A stretch of 64,000 nucleotides of DNA from Streptomyces sp. MUM 178J (GCF_022414575.1 NZ_JADWYQ010000016.1:1-64000), one strand, 5' to 3'; positions 45,191 through 57,406 are shown, numbered from the stretch's first letter. Program-made: numbers and translations. Notes: generated by a model not told the origin, from the sequence alone.

Positions 45191-47665
45191 GTGACGAGCC
45201 TCGATCTGACTGCCGAAGCCGAAGACTCGGGACCCAGCGGCTACGCGGCGGCCCGGCTGCGCCTTCTCACCGAGAAGGCGCAGCCCGGGCCGCCGCGCCG
45301 TGCCGCGCTCGCCGAGCTCACCGACTCCTGGCTGGCCGCGCTCTTCACCGCCGCCGCCCAGGACACCGGCGTCCGGGGCGCCGCGCTGGTCGCCGTCGGC
45401 GGCTACGGCAGGGGAGAGCTGTCCCCGCGCAGCGACCTCGACCTGCTGCTGCTTGCCGACGGCTCGGCCGACCCCGGCGCGCTCGCCGCCCTCGCCGACC
45501 GCCTCTGGTACCCGGTCTGGGACCTCGGCCTCGCCCTCGACCACTCCGTACGCACCCCGGCCGAGGCCCGCAAGACCGCGGGGGAGGACCTCAAGGTCCA
45601 GCTGGGGCTGCTCGACGCGCGCCTTGTCGCAGGAGACCTCGGCATGGTCGCAGGGCTGCGCACCGCCGTCCTCGCCGACTGGCGCAACCAGGCCCCCAAA
45701 CGCCTCCCCGAACTGCGTGAACTCTGCTGTGAACGCGCAGAACGCCAGGGTGAACTCCAGTTCCTGCTGGAGCCCGACCTCAAGGAGGCCCGCGGCGGGC
45801 TGCGGGACGCCACCGCACTGCGCGCCGTCGCCGCCTCCTGGCTCGCCGACGCGCCCCGCGAAGGGCTCGCCGACGCGCGCAGGCAGCTCCTCGACGCCCG
45901 CGACGCACTGCATCTGACCACCGGACGGGCCACCGACCGCCTCGCCCTCCAGGAACAGGACCAGGTCGCCGAGGCCCTCGGCCTGCTCGACGCCGACGCC
46001 CTGCTCCGCCAGGTGTACGAGGCCGCCCGCACCGTCTCGTACGCCTCCGACGTCACCTGGCGCGAAGTCGGCCGGGTCCTCAAGGCCCGCTCGGCACGCC
46101 CCCGGCTCCGCGCGCTGCTCGGCGGCGGGCGCACCCCGCAACCCGATCGCAGCCCGCTCGCGGAGGGCGTCGTCGAACAGGAAGGCGAAGCGGTCCTGGC
46201 CCGCGCCGCCCGGCCCGAGCGCGACCCGGTGCTGCCGCTGCGCGCCGCCGCGGCCGCCGCCCAGTCCGGACTGCCCCTCTCCCTGCACACCGCCCGCCGC
46301 CTCTCGGCAGCCGCTCGGCCGCTGCCCGTGCCCTGGCCCGCCGAGGCCCGCGAGGAGCTCGTCACGCTCCTCGGCGCCGGTGAGGCGACCGTGCCCGTAT
46401 GGGAGGCGTTGGAGGCCGAAGGGCTGATCACCCGGCTGCTGCCCGACTGGGAGCGCGTACGGTGCCGGCCACAGCGCAACCCAGTGCACACCTTCACCGT
46501 CGACCGCCACCTCGTCGAGACCGCCGTCCGCGCCGCCTCGCTGACCCGGCGGGTCGGCCGCCCCGACCTGCTGCTGGTCGCCGCCCTCCTGCATGACATC
46601 GGCAAGGGCTGGCCCGGGGACCACTCCGTCGCGGGCGAGGTCATCGCCCGCGACGTCGCCGCCCGGATCGGCTTCGACACCGCGGACGTGGCCGTCGTCG
46701 CCACCCTCGTACGCAACCATCTGCTGCTGATCGACACCGCCACCCGGCGCGACCTGGACGACCCCGCGACCGTCGCCTCCGTCGCCCAGGCCGTCGGCTC
46801 CGCCGGCACGCTGGAGCTGCTGCACGCCCTGACCGAGGCCGACGCCCTGGCCACCGGGCCCGCCGCCTGGTCCTCCTGGCGCGCCTCGCTGGTGGCCGAC
46901 CTGGTCGAACGCGTCGGCGCGGTCCTCGCGGGCGACACCCCCGCCGAACCGGACCCCGGCGAGCCCAGCGCGGAACAGGAGCGCCTCGCCGTCGAGGCCG
47001 TCCGCACCGGCGAACCGGCGCTCGCCCTGCACACGCAGAGCGAGCCGCCGGCCCAGGCCGAGTCCCACGGCGAGTCCCATGCCCCCGAGCCCGTCGGCGT
47101 CGAGTTGCTGATCGCGCTCCCCGACCAGCCCGGCGTCCTGCCCGCCGCGGCCGGCGTGCTGGCCCTGCACCGCCTCACCGTCCGCGCCGCCGACCTGCGC
47201 GCCATCGAACTGCCCGGCGAGCTGGGCCGCCGCTCGGATGTGCTGCTGCTGAGCTGGCGGGTCGCCGCCGAGTACGGCTCCCTGCCGCAGGCGGCCCGGC
47301 TGCGCGCCGATCTCGTACGCGCCCTCGACGGCTCCCTCGACATCGCCTCCCGCCTCGCCGAACGCGAGGCCGCCTACCCGCGCCGCCGCGGAGTGGCGGC
47401 CCCGCCGCCCCGTGTGACGGTCGCCCCGACGGGTTCCTCCCGTGCCACGGTCATCGAGATCCGCGCCCAGGACGCCCCCGGACTGCTGCACCGCATCGGG
47501 CGTGCGCTGGAGGACGCGCGGGTACGGGTGCGCAGCGCGCATGCCTCCACGCTGGGGGCGAACGCGGTGGACGCCTTCTATGTGACGGGCCCGGAGGGCG
47601 CGCCGCTGCCGGCCGAGGAGGCGGCACGGGTGGCCGGGGAACTGGAGGCGGCCTTGCGGGTGTGA
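45191..47665 (+). CDS. glnD: PII (de)nucleotidylating enzyme GlnD
   Basis: 824 residues. Nucleotidyltransferase domain GGYGRGELSPRSDLDLLLLA (~70), HD domain LLVAALLHDIGKGWPGDHSV (~466), and two C-terminal ACT domains (DQPGVLPAAAGVLALHRL at ~640; DAPGLLHRIGRALEDARVRV at ~760). In Streptomyces it adenylylates GlnK rather than uridylylating it (known). GTG 45191, with AAGGAG before it. Third gene of the amtB-glnK-glnD unit, 46 bases after glnK. Confidence 0.96.
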   Translation: MTSLDLTAEAEDSGPSGYAAARLRLLTEKAQPGPPRRAALAELTDSWLAALFTAAAQDTGVRGAALVAVGGYGRGELSPRSDLDLLLLADGSADPGALAALADRLWYPVWDLGLALDHSVRTPAEARKTAGEDLKVQLGLLDARLVAGDLGMVAGLRTAVLADWRNQAPKRLPELRELCCERAERQGELQFLLEPDLKEARGGLRDATALRAVAASWLADAPREGLADARRQLLDARDALHLTTGRATDRLALQEQDQVAEALGLLDADALLRQVYEAARTVSYASDVTWREVGRVLKARSARPRLRALLGGGRTPQPDRSPLAEGVVEQEGEAVLARAARPERDPVLPLRAAAAAAQSGLPLSLHTARRLSAAARPLPVPWPAEAREELVTLLGAGEATVPVWEALEAEGLITRLLPDWERVRCRPQRNPVHTFTVDRHLVETAVRAASLTRRVGRPDLLLVAALLHDIGKGWPGDHSVAGEVIARDVAARIGFDTADVAVVATLVRNHLLLIDTATRRDLDDPATVASVAQAVGSAGTLELLHALTEADALATGPAAWSSWRASLVADLVERVGAVLAGDTPAEPDPGEPSAEQERLAVEAVRTGEPALALHTQSEPPAQAESHGESHAPEPVGVELLIALPDQPGVLPAAAGVLALHRLTVRAADLRAIELPGELGRRSDVLLLSWRVAAEYGSLPQAARLRADLVRALDGSLDIASRLAEREAAYPRRRGVAAPPPRVTVAPTGSSRATVIEIRAQDAPGLLHRIGRALEDARVRVRSAHASTLGANAVDAFYVTGPEGAPLPAEEAARVAGELEAALRV

Positions 47666-47762
47666 GGTGAGACCGCCCACAGGGCAGACCGCACCATGGG
47701 CGGCCGGATACCCTGGAGGGCACTGTCCGCCTTCCCCCGAGACCTGAGGATCCGCGACCACC

Positions 47763-49313
47763 GTGTTCGATACCCTCTCCGACCGCTTGGCGAATACCTT
47801 CAAGAACCTGAGGGGCAAGGGCCGCCTCAGCGAGGCGGACATCGACGCCACGGCACGCGAGATCCGCATCGCCCTGCTCGAGGCGGATGTGGCGCTCCCG
47901 GTCGTCCGGGCCTTCATCAAGCAGATCAAGGAACGCGCGCTCGGCGTCGAGGTCTCGAAGGCCCTCAACCCCGCCCAGCAGGTCATCAAGATCGTCAACG
48001 AGGAGCTGATCGGCATCCTCGGCGGCGAGACCCGCCGGCTCCGCTTCGCCAAGCAGCCGCCGACCGTGATCATGCTGGCCGGTCTGCAGGGCGCGGGCAA
48101 GACCACCCTCGCCGGAAAGCTCGGCCAGTGGCTCAAGACCCAGGGGCACTCCCCGCTGCTCGTCGCCTGCGACCTCCAGCGGCCCAACGCCGTCAACCAG
48201 CTCTCCGTCGTCGCGGAGCGGGCCGGCGTCGGGATCTACGCGCCGGAGCCCGGCAACGGCGTGGGCGACCCGGTGCAGGTCGCCAAGGACTCCATCGAGT
48301 ACGCCAAGTCGAAGGTCCACGACATCGTGATCGTGGACACCGCCGGCCGGCTGGGCATCGACCAGGAGATGATGCAGCAGGCCGCGGACATCCGAGACGC
48401 GGTCCAGCCGGACGAGATCCTTTTCGTCGTCGACGCGATGATCGGTCAGGACGCGGTCAACACCGCGGAGGCCTTCCGCGACGGCGTCGGCTTCGACGGC
48501 GTGGTGCTCTCCAAGCTCGACGGCGACGCCCGCGGCGGCGCCGCCCTGTCGATCGCGCATGTCACCGGGCGCCAGATCATGTTCGCCTCCAACGGCGAGA
48601 AGCTGGACGACTTCGACGCGTTCCACCCGGACCGCATGGCGTCCCGCATCCTCGGCATGGGCGACATGCTCAGCCTGATCGAGAAGGCCGAGCAGACCTT
48701 CAGCCAGGAAGAGGCCGCCAAGATGGCCTCCAAGCTGGCGTCCAGCAAGGGCAAGGACTTCACGCTGGACGACTTCCTGGCCCAGATGGAGCAGGTCCGC
48801 AAGATGGGCTCCATCAGCAAGCTCCTCGGCATGCTGCCCGGCATGGCCCAGATGAAGGACCAGATCAACAACATCGACGAGCGGGACGTCGACCGCACCG
48901 CCGCGATCATCAAGTCGATGACTCCGGGCGAGCGCAACGACCCGACGGTCATCAACGGCTCGCGCCGGGCCCGTATCGCCCGCGGTTCGGGTGTGGACGT
49001 CAGCGCGGTGAAGAACCTGGTGGAGCGGTTCTTCGAGGCGCGCAAGATGATGTCGCGCATGGCACAGGGCGGAGGCATGCCCGGAATGCCGGGCATGCCG
49101 GGCATGGGAGGCGGCCCCGGCCGTCAGAAGAAGCAGCAGAAGCAGGCCAAGGGCAAGCGCAAGAGCGGCAACCCGATGAAGCGCAAGGCCGAGGAGCAGG
49201 CCGCCGCGGAGCGCAGGCAGGCCGCCCAGCAGGGCGGGGCGTTCGGCCTCCCGGCCGGGCAGCCGGGCAAGGACTTCGAGCTGCCGGACGAGTTCAAGAA
49301 GTTCATGGGCTGA
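47763..49313 (+). CDS. ffh: Signal recognition particle protein Ffh
   Basis: 516 residues. Binds signal peptides and SRP RNA and targets nascent proteins to FtsY. NG domain: MLAGLQGAGKTTLAGKLG, VDTAGRLGIDQEM, SKLDGDARGGAALSIA. M domain with MGSISKLLGMLPGMAQMKDQ and DRTAAIIKSMTPGERNDPTV; the tail has MPGMPGMPGMGGG. GTG 47763. No SRP RNA gene is seen in this window. Confidence 0.97.
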   Translation: MFDTLSDRLANTFKNLRGKGRLSEADIDATAREIRIALLEADVALPVVRAFIKQIKERALGVEVSKALNPAQQVIKIVNEELIGILGGETRRLRFAKQPPTVIMLAGLQGAGKTTLAGKLGQWLKTQGHSPLLVACDLQRPNAVNQLSVVAERAGVGIYAPEPGNGVGDPVQVAKDSIEYAKSKVHDIVIVDTAGRLGIDQEMMQQAADIRDAVQPDEILFVVDAMIGQDAVNTAEAFRDGVGFDGVVLSKLDGDARGGAALSIAHVTGRQIMFASNGEKLDDFDAFHPDRMASRILGMGDMLSLIEKAEQTFSQEEAAKMASKLASSKGKDFTLDDFLAQMEQVRKMGSISKLLGMLPGMAQMKDQINNIDERDVDRTAAIIKSMTPGERNDPTVINGSRRARIARGSGVDVSAVKNLVERFFEARKMMSRMAQGGGMPGMPGMPGMGGGPGRQKKQQKQAKGKRKSGNPMKRKAEEQAAAERRQAAQQGGAFGLPAGQPGKDFELPDEFKKFMG

Positions 49314-49475
49314 TCCTCGGCTTCACGGGCCCGTGGCCGGGATGGACGGCCGCGGGCCCTCGGCATGTCTGCCGGGCAGCCGCGCCCGGGACGCCGTTGG
49401 ACGCCGCTGACTGGCGGCGGACCCGCACCTGTGGGGAGATGGGCACAGGTGCCGGCGCAGAGGAGGGCAGCCAGC

Positions 49476-51404
<1,929 letters not shown>

Positions 51405-51488
51405 TACTCGCCCGCCCCCGCCAGGGCGGCGCGTCCGCGTCGCGCAAGGCCCGGTCCCCTCCAGGGGGCTGAGGCCAGGCCCCCGGTC

Positions 51489-51550
51489 TCGGGACGGGAC
51501 GGCGGAAGTTCGGGACGGGACGGCGGAAGTTCGGGACGGGACGGCGGAAG
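51489..51550 (+). repeat. Three 21-bp tandem repeats
   Basis: TCGGGACGGGACGGCGGAAG plus T repeats at 51489, 51510 and 51531. Lies between the convergent ftsH-like gene and the methyltransferase; a GGGGGCTGAGGCCAGGCCCC box of the dispersed family precedes it. Confidence 0.85.
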
Positions 51551-51560
51551 GGAGAAGGCG

Positions 51561-52478
51561 CTACGCCGTCCGGGTGATCAGGTACCGGAAGACGTTCGGC
51601 ATCCACACCGTCCCGTCCCCCCGCCGATACGGCTCCAGCGCCTCGTCGATCTCCTTCCGCACCTGTGCCTGGTCCGTCGCCCGCACCGCCTCCGAGTACA
51701 GCCCCGTCGACAGCAGCCCCCGCACGGCGCTGTCGGCGTCGGCGTAGCCGAACGGGCAGGCCACGCGTCCCGAGCCGTCGGGCGCCAGGCCGGCTTTGGC
51801 GGCGACGTCCTCCAGGTCGTCCCGCAGGGCCGGACGCCAGGCGTCGCCCGGGCGGCCGTCCTCGGTGCGGAGACGTTCCGTCAGCCGGTCGGCGACCCGC
51901 AGGACTCCGGAGGTGGCGCAGCGCTCCGGCGGCCCCCAGCCGGTGAGCACGACGGCGGCCCCGCGCGGGGCCAGCCGCACGGCCGCTTCGAGTTCCGCGA
52001 CGAGTGCCTCGCAGTCGTCCGCCGTACAGCCGATCGGGTGAAACGCGATGATGACGTCGAAGGGGCCGGCCGACGCCGCGTCCGCCGCCGCACCGTCCAC
52101 GAGCACGGCGCGGGCCCGCCCGCCGTCCCCGCCGCCCGCGTCATCGGCGGAATCCAGCCGCTGTCGCGCCAGCGCCAGCCGCTCGAGGTCCGTGTCCACA
52201 CCGGTCACTTCCGCCCCGCGGGCCGCTGCGAGCAGCAGTGCCAGCCCGGAGCCGCAGCCCAGGCCCAGGACTCTGGTACCGGGACCGACCTCCAGGCGCT
52301 CGTACACCGCCTCGTACAGCGGCGCCAGCATCCGTTCCTGGATCTCGGCCCAGTCGCGGGCGGAGGCGGCGGCAGCGGACGTGTGCGCCGCGCTATGCGC
52401 CGTCGTGTCGTACCGGCCGTGCCGGCGGTGCTGGTGATCCTGGCGGTCCTGACGGTGCTGGACGAGCGTAGGAGTCAT
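51561..52478 (-). CDS. SAM-dependent methyltransferase
   Basis: 305 residues. After a His/Arg/Gln-rich start (HRQDRQDHQHRRHGRYDTTA), the class I Rossmann fold shows VGPGTRVLGLGCGSGLALLL (motif I) and GAEVTGVDTDLERLALARQR. Later DVIIAFHPIGC and a ~100-residue C-terminal lid. Substrate unknown. ATG 52478, weak ribosome site; divergent from proS. Confidence 0.82.
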   Translation of the reverse strand: MTPTLVQHRQDRQDHQHRRHGRYDTTAHSAAHTSAAAASARDWAEIQERMLAPLYEAVYERLEVGPGTRVLGLGCGSGLALLLAAARGAEVTGVDTDLERLALARQRLDSADDAGGGDGGRARAVLVDGAAADAASAGPFDVIIAFHPIGCTADDCEALVAELEAAVRLAPRGAAVVLTGWGPPERCATSGVLRVADRLTERLRTEDGRPGDAWRPALRDDLEDVAAKAGLAPDGSGRVACPFGYADADSAVRGLLSTGLYSEAVRATDQAQVRKEIDEALEPYRRGDGTVWMPNVFRYLITRTA

Positions 52479-52701
52479 CGAAAGCGCCCCAATCCGACGA
52501 GCCGACGTGAGATCGCCCCCGTGTGCGTGCGTTGCGCTCCCCCCGGTGCCCTCCCCCTGTATGCCAGAGAACTCCGCATGCCTCTCCGCGTCCAGAGGGT
52601 GTGTGCGATTGCTTCGTGCCCCGGGCGTGCGCCCCAGTTGAGCCGCTTGATTCTCTTGCTGAATTCCCTTTTCCAATGCGTCTCGCCGTACCATGCGCGC
52701 C

Positions 52702-54117
52702 ATGGCAAAGGCACCCGTTCTCACGCCCCAGGCGGAAGACTTCCCACGCTGGTACCAGGACCTGATCAACAAGGCCGAGCTGGCGGACAACGGCCCGGTG
52801 CGCGGCACCATGGTCATCCGGCCGTACGGATACGGTCTGTGGGAGCGGATGCAGCAGGAGATGGACGCCCGCATCAAGGCGGCGGGCGCCTCGAACGCCT
52901 ACTTCCCGCTCTTCATCCCCCAGTCTTACCTGACGAGGGAAGCTGAGCACGTCGAGGGATTCGCGCCGGAGCTGGCCGTGGTCACCCACGGCGGCGGCAA
53001 GGAGCTGGAGGAGCCCGTCGTCGTACGGCCCACCTCCGAGACGATCATCAACGACTACTTCTCGAAGTGGGTGCAGAGCTACCGGGACCTGCCGCTGCTG
53101 ATCAACCAGTGGGCGAACGTGGTCCGTTGGGAGATGCGCCCGCGCGTCTTCCTGCGCACGACGGAGTTCCTGTGGCAGGAGGGGCACACCGCCCACGCCA
53201 CATATGAGGACGCCCGTGACTATGCGGCACACATCCACCGGAACGTCTACGCGGACTTCATGGAGAACGTCCTGGCGATCGACGTGGTGCTGGGCCGCAA
53301 GACGCCGCGCGAGCGCTTCGCGGGAGCCGTCAACACCCTCACCCTGGAAGGGATGATGGGCGACGGCAAGGCCCTGCAGATGGGTACCAGCCATGAGCTG
53401 GGGACCAACTTCTCCAAGGCGTTCAACACCACGTATCTGTCCAAGGAGGGCAGGCAGGAGCTCGCCTGGCAGACCTCCTGGGGCTCCTCCACTCGGATGG
53501 TCGGCGGGCTGATCATGTCCCACGGCGATGACGCAGGACTGCGGGTCCCGCCGCATCTGGCCCCGGTCCAGGCGGTGGTGCTGGCCGTCAAGGGCGACGA
53601 CGCGGTGCTCGCCAAGGTCCGCGAGATCGGCGAACGGCTGACGGCCGCGGGCGTGCGGGTGCAGGTCGACGACCGCACGGACACGCCGTTCGGCCGCCGG
53701 GCCGTGGACTGGGAGCTCAAGGGCGTCCCGGTGCGGATCGAGGTCGGCCCGCGCGATCTGGAGGCGGGGACCGCGATGCTGGCGCGCCGGATCGCCGGCG
53801 GGAAGGAACCGGTGCGCATCGAGTCGCTTGCCGAACTGCTCCCGAAGGTCCTCGAAGAGGACCAGGCGCTGCTGCTGAAGCAGTCCCGGGACCGTCGCGA
53901 GGCCCGGACCAGCGACGTCTCCACGGTCGCGGAGGCCGCGGAGGCGGCGAACGCCGGCGGCTGGGCCCGGATCCCGTGGGCGACTTTGGGCCAGGAGGGT
54001 GAGGCCGTCCTCGCGGAGCAGGCCGTGTCGGTACGCTGCCTGATCGCGGAGGACGGTTCCGTGCCGGAGTCGGACGACGAGCCTGGCGCGGTCGCCGTCG
54101 TGGGGCGCGCCTACTGA
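52702..54117 (+). CDS. proS: Proline--tRNA ligase (short, eukaryote/archaea-like type)
   Basis: Charges tRNA-Pro. 471 residues, the short ProRS without the bacterial editing insert: FPRWYQDLINKAELADNGPV, RPTSETIINDYFSKWVQSYR (motif 2 region), and HAPSLATLQV-like C-terminal anticodon domain with RIEVGPRDLEAGTAMLARR. ATG 52702 (MAKAPVLTPQAEDF) chosen; TACCAT at 52689-52694 precedes it by seven bases, a leaderless -10. ATG 52693 is an alternative. Confidence 0.96.
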   Translation: MAKAPVLTPQAEDFPRWYQDLINKAELADNGPVRGTMVIRPYGYGLWERMQQEMDARIKAAGASNAYFPLFIPQSYLTREAEHVEGFAPELAVVTHGGGKELEEPVVVRPTSETIINDYFSKWVQSYRDLPLLINQWANVVRWEMRPRVFLRTTEFLWQEGHTAHATYEDARDYAAHIHRNVYADFMENVLAIDVVLGRKTPRERFAGAVNTLTLEGMMGDGKALQMGTSHELGTNFSKAFNTTYLSKEGRQELAWQTSWGSSTRMVGGLIMSHGDDAGLRVPPHLAPVQAVVLAVKGDDAVLAKVREIGERLTAAGVRVQVDDRTDTPFGRRAVDWELKGVPVRIEVGPRDLEAGTAMLARRIAGGKEPVRIESLAELLPKVLEEDQALLLKQSRDRREARTSDVSTVAEAAEAANAGGWARIPWATLGQEGEAVLAEQAVSVRCLIAEDGSVPESDDEPGAVAVVGRAY

Positions 54118-54234
54118 ACGCGGCGGGCTCCGGCGGCCGCCCTCGGCGCTGTCAGGTACGTACCACCTTGGTGGGAGCTGTGTTGGCTCAATGGAAACTG
54201 ACGGGTACGTGCAAATTATTTGAGATGCCCCGGA

Positions 54235-54864
54235 ATGGAACCCGTGAGCGCTGCGGCTCGTTATCACGACGTGAGCACGACACCACCTGTTCTCGCAGCG
54301 GAGCTGGCACAGGCGTGGGCCGACATTCAACGGCACCACCCCGAGCTGCCGGATCTCGCCGCGCCAGAGTCCCTGATCGGAGAATCCTCGTCCGCTTGCG
54401 GCGCGGAGCTCTCCTTCGAGCGGCTGCTCCATGAGGCAGTCCACGGCATCGCCGCCGCGCGCGGCGTCCGCGACACCTCGCGTGCCGGCCGCTACCACAA
54501 CCGCCGATTCCTGGCGATCGCCGAGGAGATGGGCCTGGACCACCCGGAGGAGCCACATCCCAGCAGCGGCTTCTCACTGGTGACGCTCAACCCCGAGGCG
54601 AAACGGCGCTATCGGCCCACGATCGAGAGACTGCAGCGCGCCCTGCGGGCGCACACGGCCGCCACGGCCGCCGACACCAAACGCTCCTTCCGCGGGCCGG
54701 CCGCCCGGCACGGGTCGTCGGGCGGCGGGGTGCGGGTGAAGGCCGTGTGCGACTGCGGGCGCAATGTCAGGGTCGTCCCCTCGGTGCTCGCCCAGGCGCC
54801 GATCGTCTGCGGCGGCTGCGGCAAACCCTTCCGCATCCCGGAGGCCCTGGGCGCGGCGAGCTGA
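54235..54864 (+). CDS. SprT-like putative zinc metalloprotein
   Basis: 209 residues. HEAVHGIAAARGVRDTSRAG followed by YHNRRFLAIAEEMGLDHPEE resembles an SprT-like domain with HExxH zinc site. The C-terminus has a zinc ribbon, CDCGRNVRVVPSVLAQAPIV then CGGCGKPF. Could act on nucleic acid-bound protein, but unproven. Start either ATG 54235 or GTG 54271 (where the family homology begins); AAATTATTT upstream hints at a promoter. Confidence 0.75.
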   Translation: MEPVSAAARYHDVSTTPPVLAAELAQAWADIQRHHPELPDLAAPESLIGESSSACGAELSFERLLHEAVHGIAAARGVRDTSRAGRYHNRRFLAIAEEMGLDHPEEPHPSSGFSLVTLNPEAKRRYRPTIERLQRALRAHTAATAADTKRSFRGPAARHGSSGGGVRVKAVCDCGRNVRVVPSVLAQAPIVCGGCGKPFRIPEALGAAS

Positions 54865-55217
54865 TCCGCGGTCCGCGCCTGGCCCCGGTCCGAGCGCTGC
54901 TGGGATTTGGCCGGGTCCGTGCCCGGCTCCCGACACCGGTCCGTGCCTGACCGGGTCCGCGCCCGGCGCTCGCCCGCGGCCCGGCCTGCTCCGGACGCAG
55001 AGGTCGGCCGCACAGCCGCGCCGCCCGGTTGCGTGCGGGCCGTGGGGGTACGCCGCTGCACCTCGCGGCGGTGTGGCACAATGGCTAGCTGTACTCGACA
55101 GCCGCACAGGACCCCTCTCGCCTCCGGCTGGCGCGTCCATCGGGCACCCCGAGTACCGCAACCCCACGTGGCATCTCGTTGTGCCCCACCACGTCAACAC
55201 CAGGAGACACCACTCCC
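54865..55217. other. Gap upstream of rpsP
   Basis: About 350 bases. The first 120 repeat GTCCG(C/T)GCC(C/T)GG units; later GCACAATGGCTAGCTGTACT carries CACAAT (55078-55083), a good -10 candidate for the rpsP operon. No gene. Confidence 0.5.
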
Positions 55218-55661
55218 GTGGCAGTCAAGATCAAGCTGAAGCGTCTGGGCAAGATCCGTTCGCCTCACTACCGCATCGTCGTCGCCGACTCCCGCACCCG
55301 CCGTGACGGCCGGGCCATCGAGGAGATCGGCCTGTACCACCCGGTGCAGAACCCCTCCCGCATCGAGGTCGACTCGGAGCGTGCCCAGTACTGGCTGTCC
55401 GTCGGCGCCCAGCCGACCGAGCCGGTCCTCGCGATCCTGAAGCTCACCGGCGACTGGCAGAAGCACAAGGGCCTGCCGGCTCCCGCGCCGCTGAAGGTCG
55501 CCGAGCCGAAGGACAAGCGCGCCGCGTTCGAGGCCTTCACCAAGGCCCTCGAGGGCGACGAGGCCAAGGGTGAGGCCATCACCCCCAAGGCCAAGAAGGC
55601 CGACAAGAAGGCGGACGAGGCTGCTGAGGCGGCCGAGTCCACCGAGTCGACCGAGGCCTGA
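55218..55661 (+). CDS. rpsP: 30S ribosomal protein S16
   Basis: 147 residues. [40 protein letters not shown] and [20 protein letters not shown] match S16. The C-terminal ~50 residues are a Lys/Ala/Glu-rich extension usual in actinobacteria. GTG 55218 with AGGAGA upstream. First gene of rpsP-khpA-rimM-trmD-rplS. Confidence 0.97.
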   Translation: MAVKIKLKRLGKIRSPHYRIVVADSRTRRDGRAIEEIGLYHPVQNPSRIEVDSERAQYWLSVGAQPTEPVLAILKLTGDWQKHKGLPAPAPLKVAEPKDKRAAFEAFTKALEGDEAKGEAITPKAKKADKKADEAAEAAESTESTEA

Positions 55662-55663
55662 GC

Positions 55664-55903
55664 ATGCTCGAGGAGGCTCTCGAGCACCTCGTGAAGGGCA
55701 TCGTCGACTACCCGGACGATGTGCATGTGGCCTCGCGCAACCTGCGCCGCGGACGCGTGCTCGAGGTCCGGGTCCACCCCGACGATCTCGGCAAGGTGAT
55801 CGGCCGCAACGGCCGCACCGCACGCGCGCTGCGCACCGTCGTAGGCGCCATCGGCGGCCGTGGCATCCGCGTCGACCTCGTCGACGTGGACCAGGTCCGC
55901 TGA
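55664..55903 (+). CDS. khpA: KH-domain RNA-binding protein KhpA
   Basis: 79 residues. The [20 protein letters not shown] segment holds the KH loop GRNG. Partner of KhpB in other bacteria; follows rpsP by two bases, a conserved order. ATG 55664 with GAGG upstream in rpsP end. Confidence 0.95.
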   Translation: MLEEALEHLVKGIVDYPDDVHVASRNLRRGRVLEVRVHPDDLGKVIGRNGRTARALRTVVGAIGGRGIRVDLVDVDQVR

Positions 55904-55997
55904 TCAGTTGGCTGTTTTACCTTCAGAGCGCCGGCGCGGGCCGGGGAGGGCTTACGGGCCCGCCCCGGCCCGTCGTCGTATGACAGGAGCAATGAGC

Positions 55998-56585
55998 GTG
56001 CAGTTGGTAGTCGCGCGGATCGGCCGTGCCCACGGCATCAAGGGCGAGGTCACCGTCGAGGTACGGACCGACGAGCCGGAGCTGAGACTCGGCCCCGGCG
56101 CCGTACTGGCCACCGAGCCGGCCTCCGTCGGTCCGCTGGCCATCGAGTCCGGCCGGGTGCACAGCGGCAGGCTGCTGCTGCGCTTCGAGGGCGTACGCGA
56201 CCGCAACGCCGCGGAGGCGCTGCGCAACACCCTCCTCATCGCGGAGGTCGACCCGGACGAGCTCCCCGAAGACCCCGACGAGTACTACGACCACCAGCTC
56301 ATGGATCTGGACGTCGTCCTCGCCGACGGGACCGCCGTCGGGCGGATCACCGAGATCTCGCATCTGCCGTCGCAGGATCTGTTCATCGTGGAGCGACCCG
56401 ACGGCAGCGAGGTCATGATCCCGTTCGTCGAGGAGATCGTCACCGAGATCGACCTCGAAGAGCAGCGGGCCGTCGTCACCCCGCCGCCCGGCCTCATCGA
56501 CGACGGTCAGGCGGAGATCGCATCCCCCGGGACGGTGGACGGCGCGGCGGCGGACGGAGCGTCGGCGGACGAGGGCGGCGACTGA
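55998..56585 (+). CDS. rimM: 16S rRNA processing protein RimM
   Basis: 195 residues. [20 protein letters not shown] is the N-terminal RimM domain; [14 protein letters not shown] and [20 protein letters not shown] the PRC barrel. Helps 30S maturation with S19. GTG 55998 is eight bases after AGGAG; ATG 55992 would be only two bases from it, and ATG 55980 is before it. Overlaps trmD by one base. Confidence 0.94.
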   Translation: MQLVVARIGRAHGIKGEVTVEVRTDEPELRLGPGAVLATEPASVGPLAIESGRVHSGRLLLRFEGVRDRNAAEALRNTLLIAEVDPDELPEDPDEYYDHQLMDLDVVLADGTAVGRITEISHLPSQDLFIVERPDGSEVMIPFVEEIVTEIDLEEQRAVVTPPPGLIDDGQAEIASPGTVDGAAADGASADEGGD

Positions 56586-57406
56586 TGCGGCTCGACGTCG
56601 TCACGATCTTCCCAGAGTATCTGGAGCCGCTGAACGTCTCGCTCGTCGGCAAGGCCCGCGCCCGCGGGCAGCTCGGAGTCCATGTCCACGATCTGCGGGA
56701 CTGGACCTACGACCGGCACAGCACCGTCGACGACACCCCCTACGGCGGCGGCCCCGGCATGGTGATGAAGACCGAGCCCTGGGGCGAGGCGCTGGACCAG
56801 ATCCTCGCCGACGGCTATGAGTCGGGCGCCCGTGAACCCGTCATCGTCGTCCCCACGCCGAGCGGCCGCCGCTTCACCCAGGAGGTCGCCCTCGAGCTCT
56901 CCCGGAAACCGTGGCTGATCTTCACCCCCGCCAGGTACGAGGGCATCGACCGCCGGGTCGCCGACGAGTACGCCACCCGGATGCCGGTGTACGAGGTGTC
57001 CATCGGGGACTATGTGCTGGCGGGCGGCGAGGCCGCCGTCCTGGTCATCACGGAGGCCGTGGCCCGGCTGCTGCCCGGAGTCCTCGGCAACGCCGAGTCC
57101 CACCGCGACGACTCCTTCGCCCCGGGCGCGATGGCCGACCTCCTGGAAGGGCCCGTCTACACCAAGCCCCCCGAGTGGCGCGGACGCGCCATCCCCGAGG
57201 TCCTGCTCAGCGGCCACCACGGGAAGATCGCCCGCTGGCGCCGGGACGAGGCCTTCCGCCGCACCGCCCGCAACCGGCCCGACCTGATCGAGCGCTGTGA
57301 CGCCGCCGCCTTTGACAAGAAGGACCGGGAGATCCTCTCCATCTTGGGCTGGGAACCGGAGCCCGACGGCCGATTTTGGCGCAGACGGGCGGACGTGGAA
57401 GAATGA
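56585..57406 (+). CDS. trmD: tRNA (guanine37-N1)-methyltransferase
   Basis: 273 residues. SPOUT fold with deep trefoil knot: LDVVTIFPEYLEPLNVSLVG, DDTPYGGGPGMVMKTEPW, IGDYVLAGGEAAVLVITEAV and VLGNAESHRDDSF. Prevents frameshifting by m1G37. ATG 56585 shares its A with the rimM stop. Confidence 0.97.
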   Translation: MRLDVVTIFPEYLEPLNVSLVGKARARGQLGVHVHDLRDWTYDRHSTVDDTPYGGGPGMVMKTEPWGEALDQILADGYESGAREPVIVVPTPSGRRFTQEVALELSRKPWLIFTPARYEGIDRRVADEYATRMPVYEVSIGDYVLAGGEAAVLVITEAVARLLPGVLGNAESHRDDSFAPGAMADLLEGPVYTKPPEWRGRAIPEVLLSGHHGKIARWRRDEAFRRTARNRPDLIERCDAAAFDKKDREILSILGWEPEPDGRFWRRRADVEE

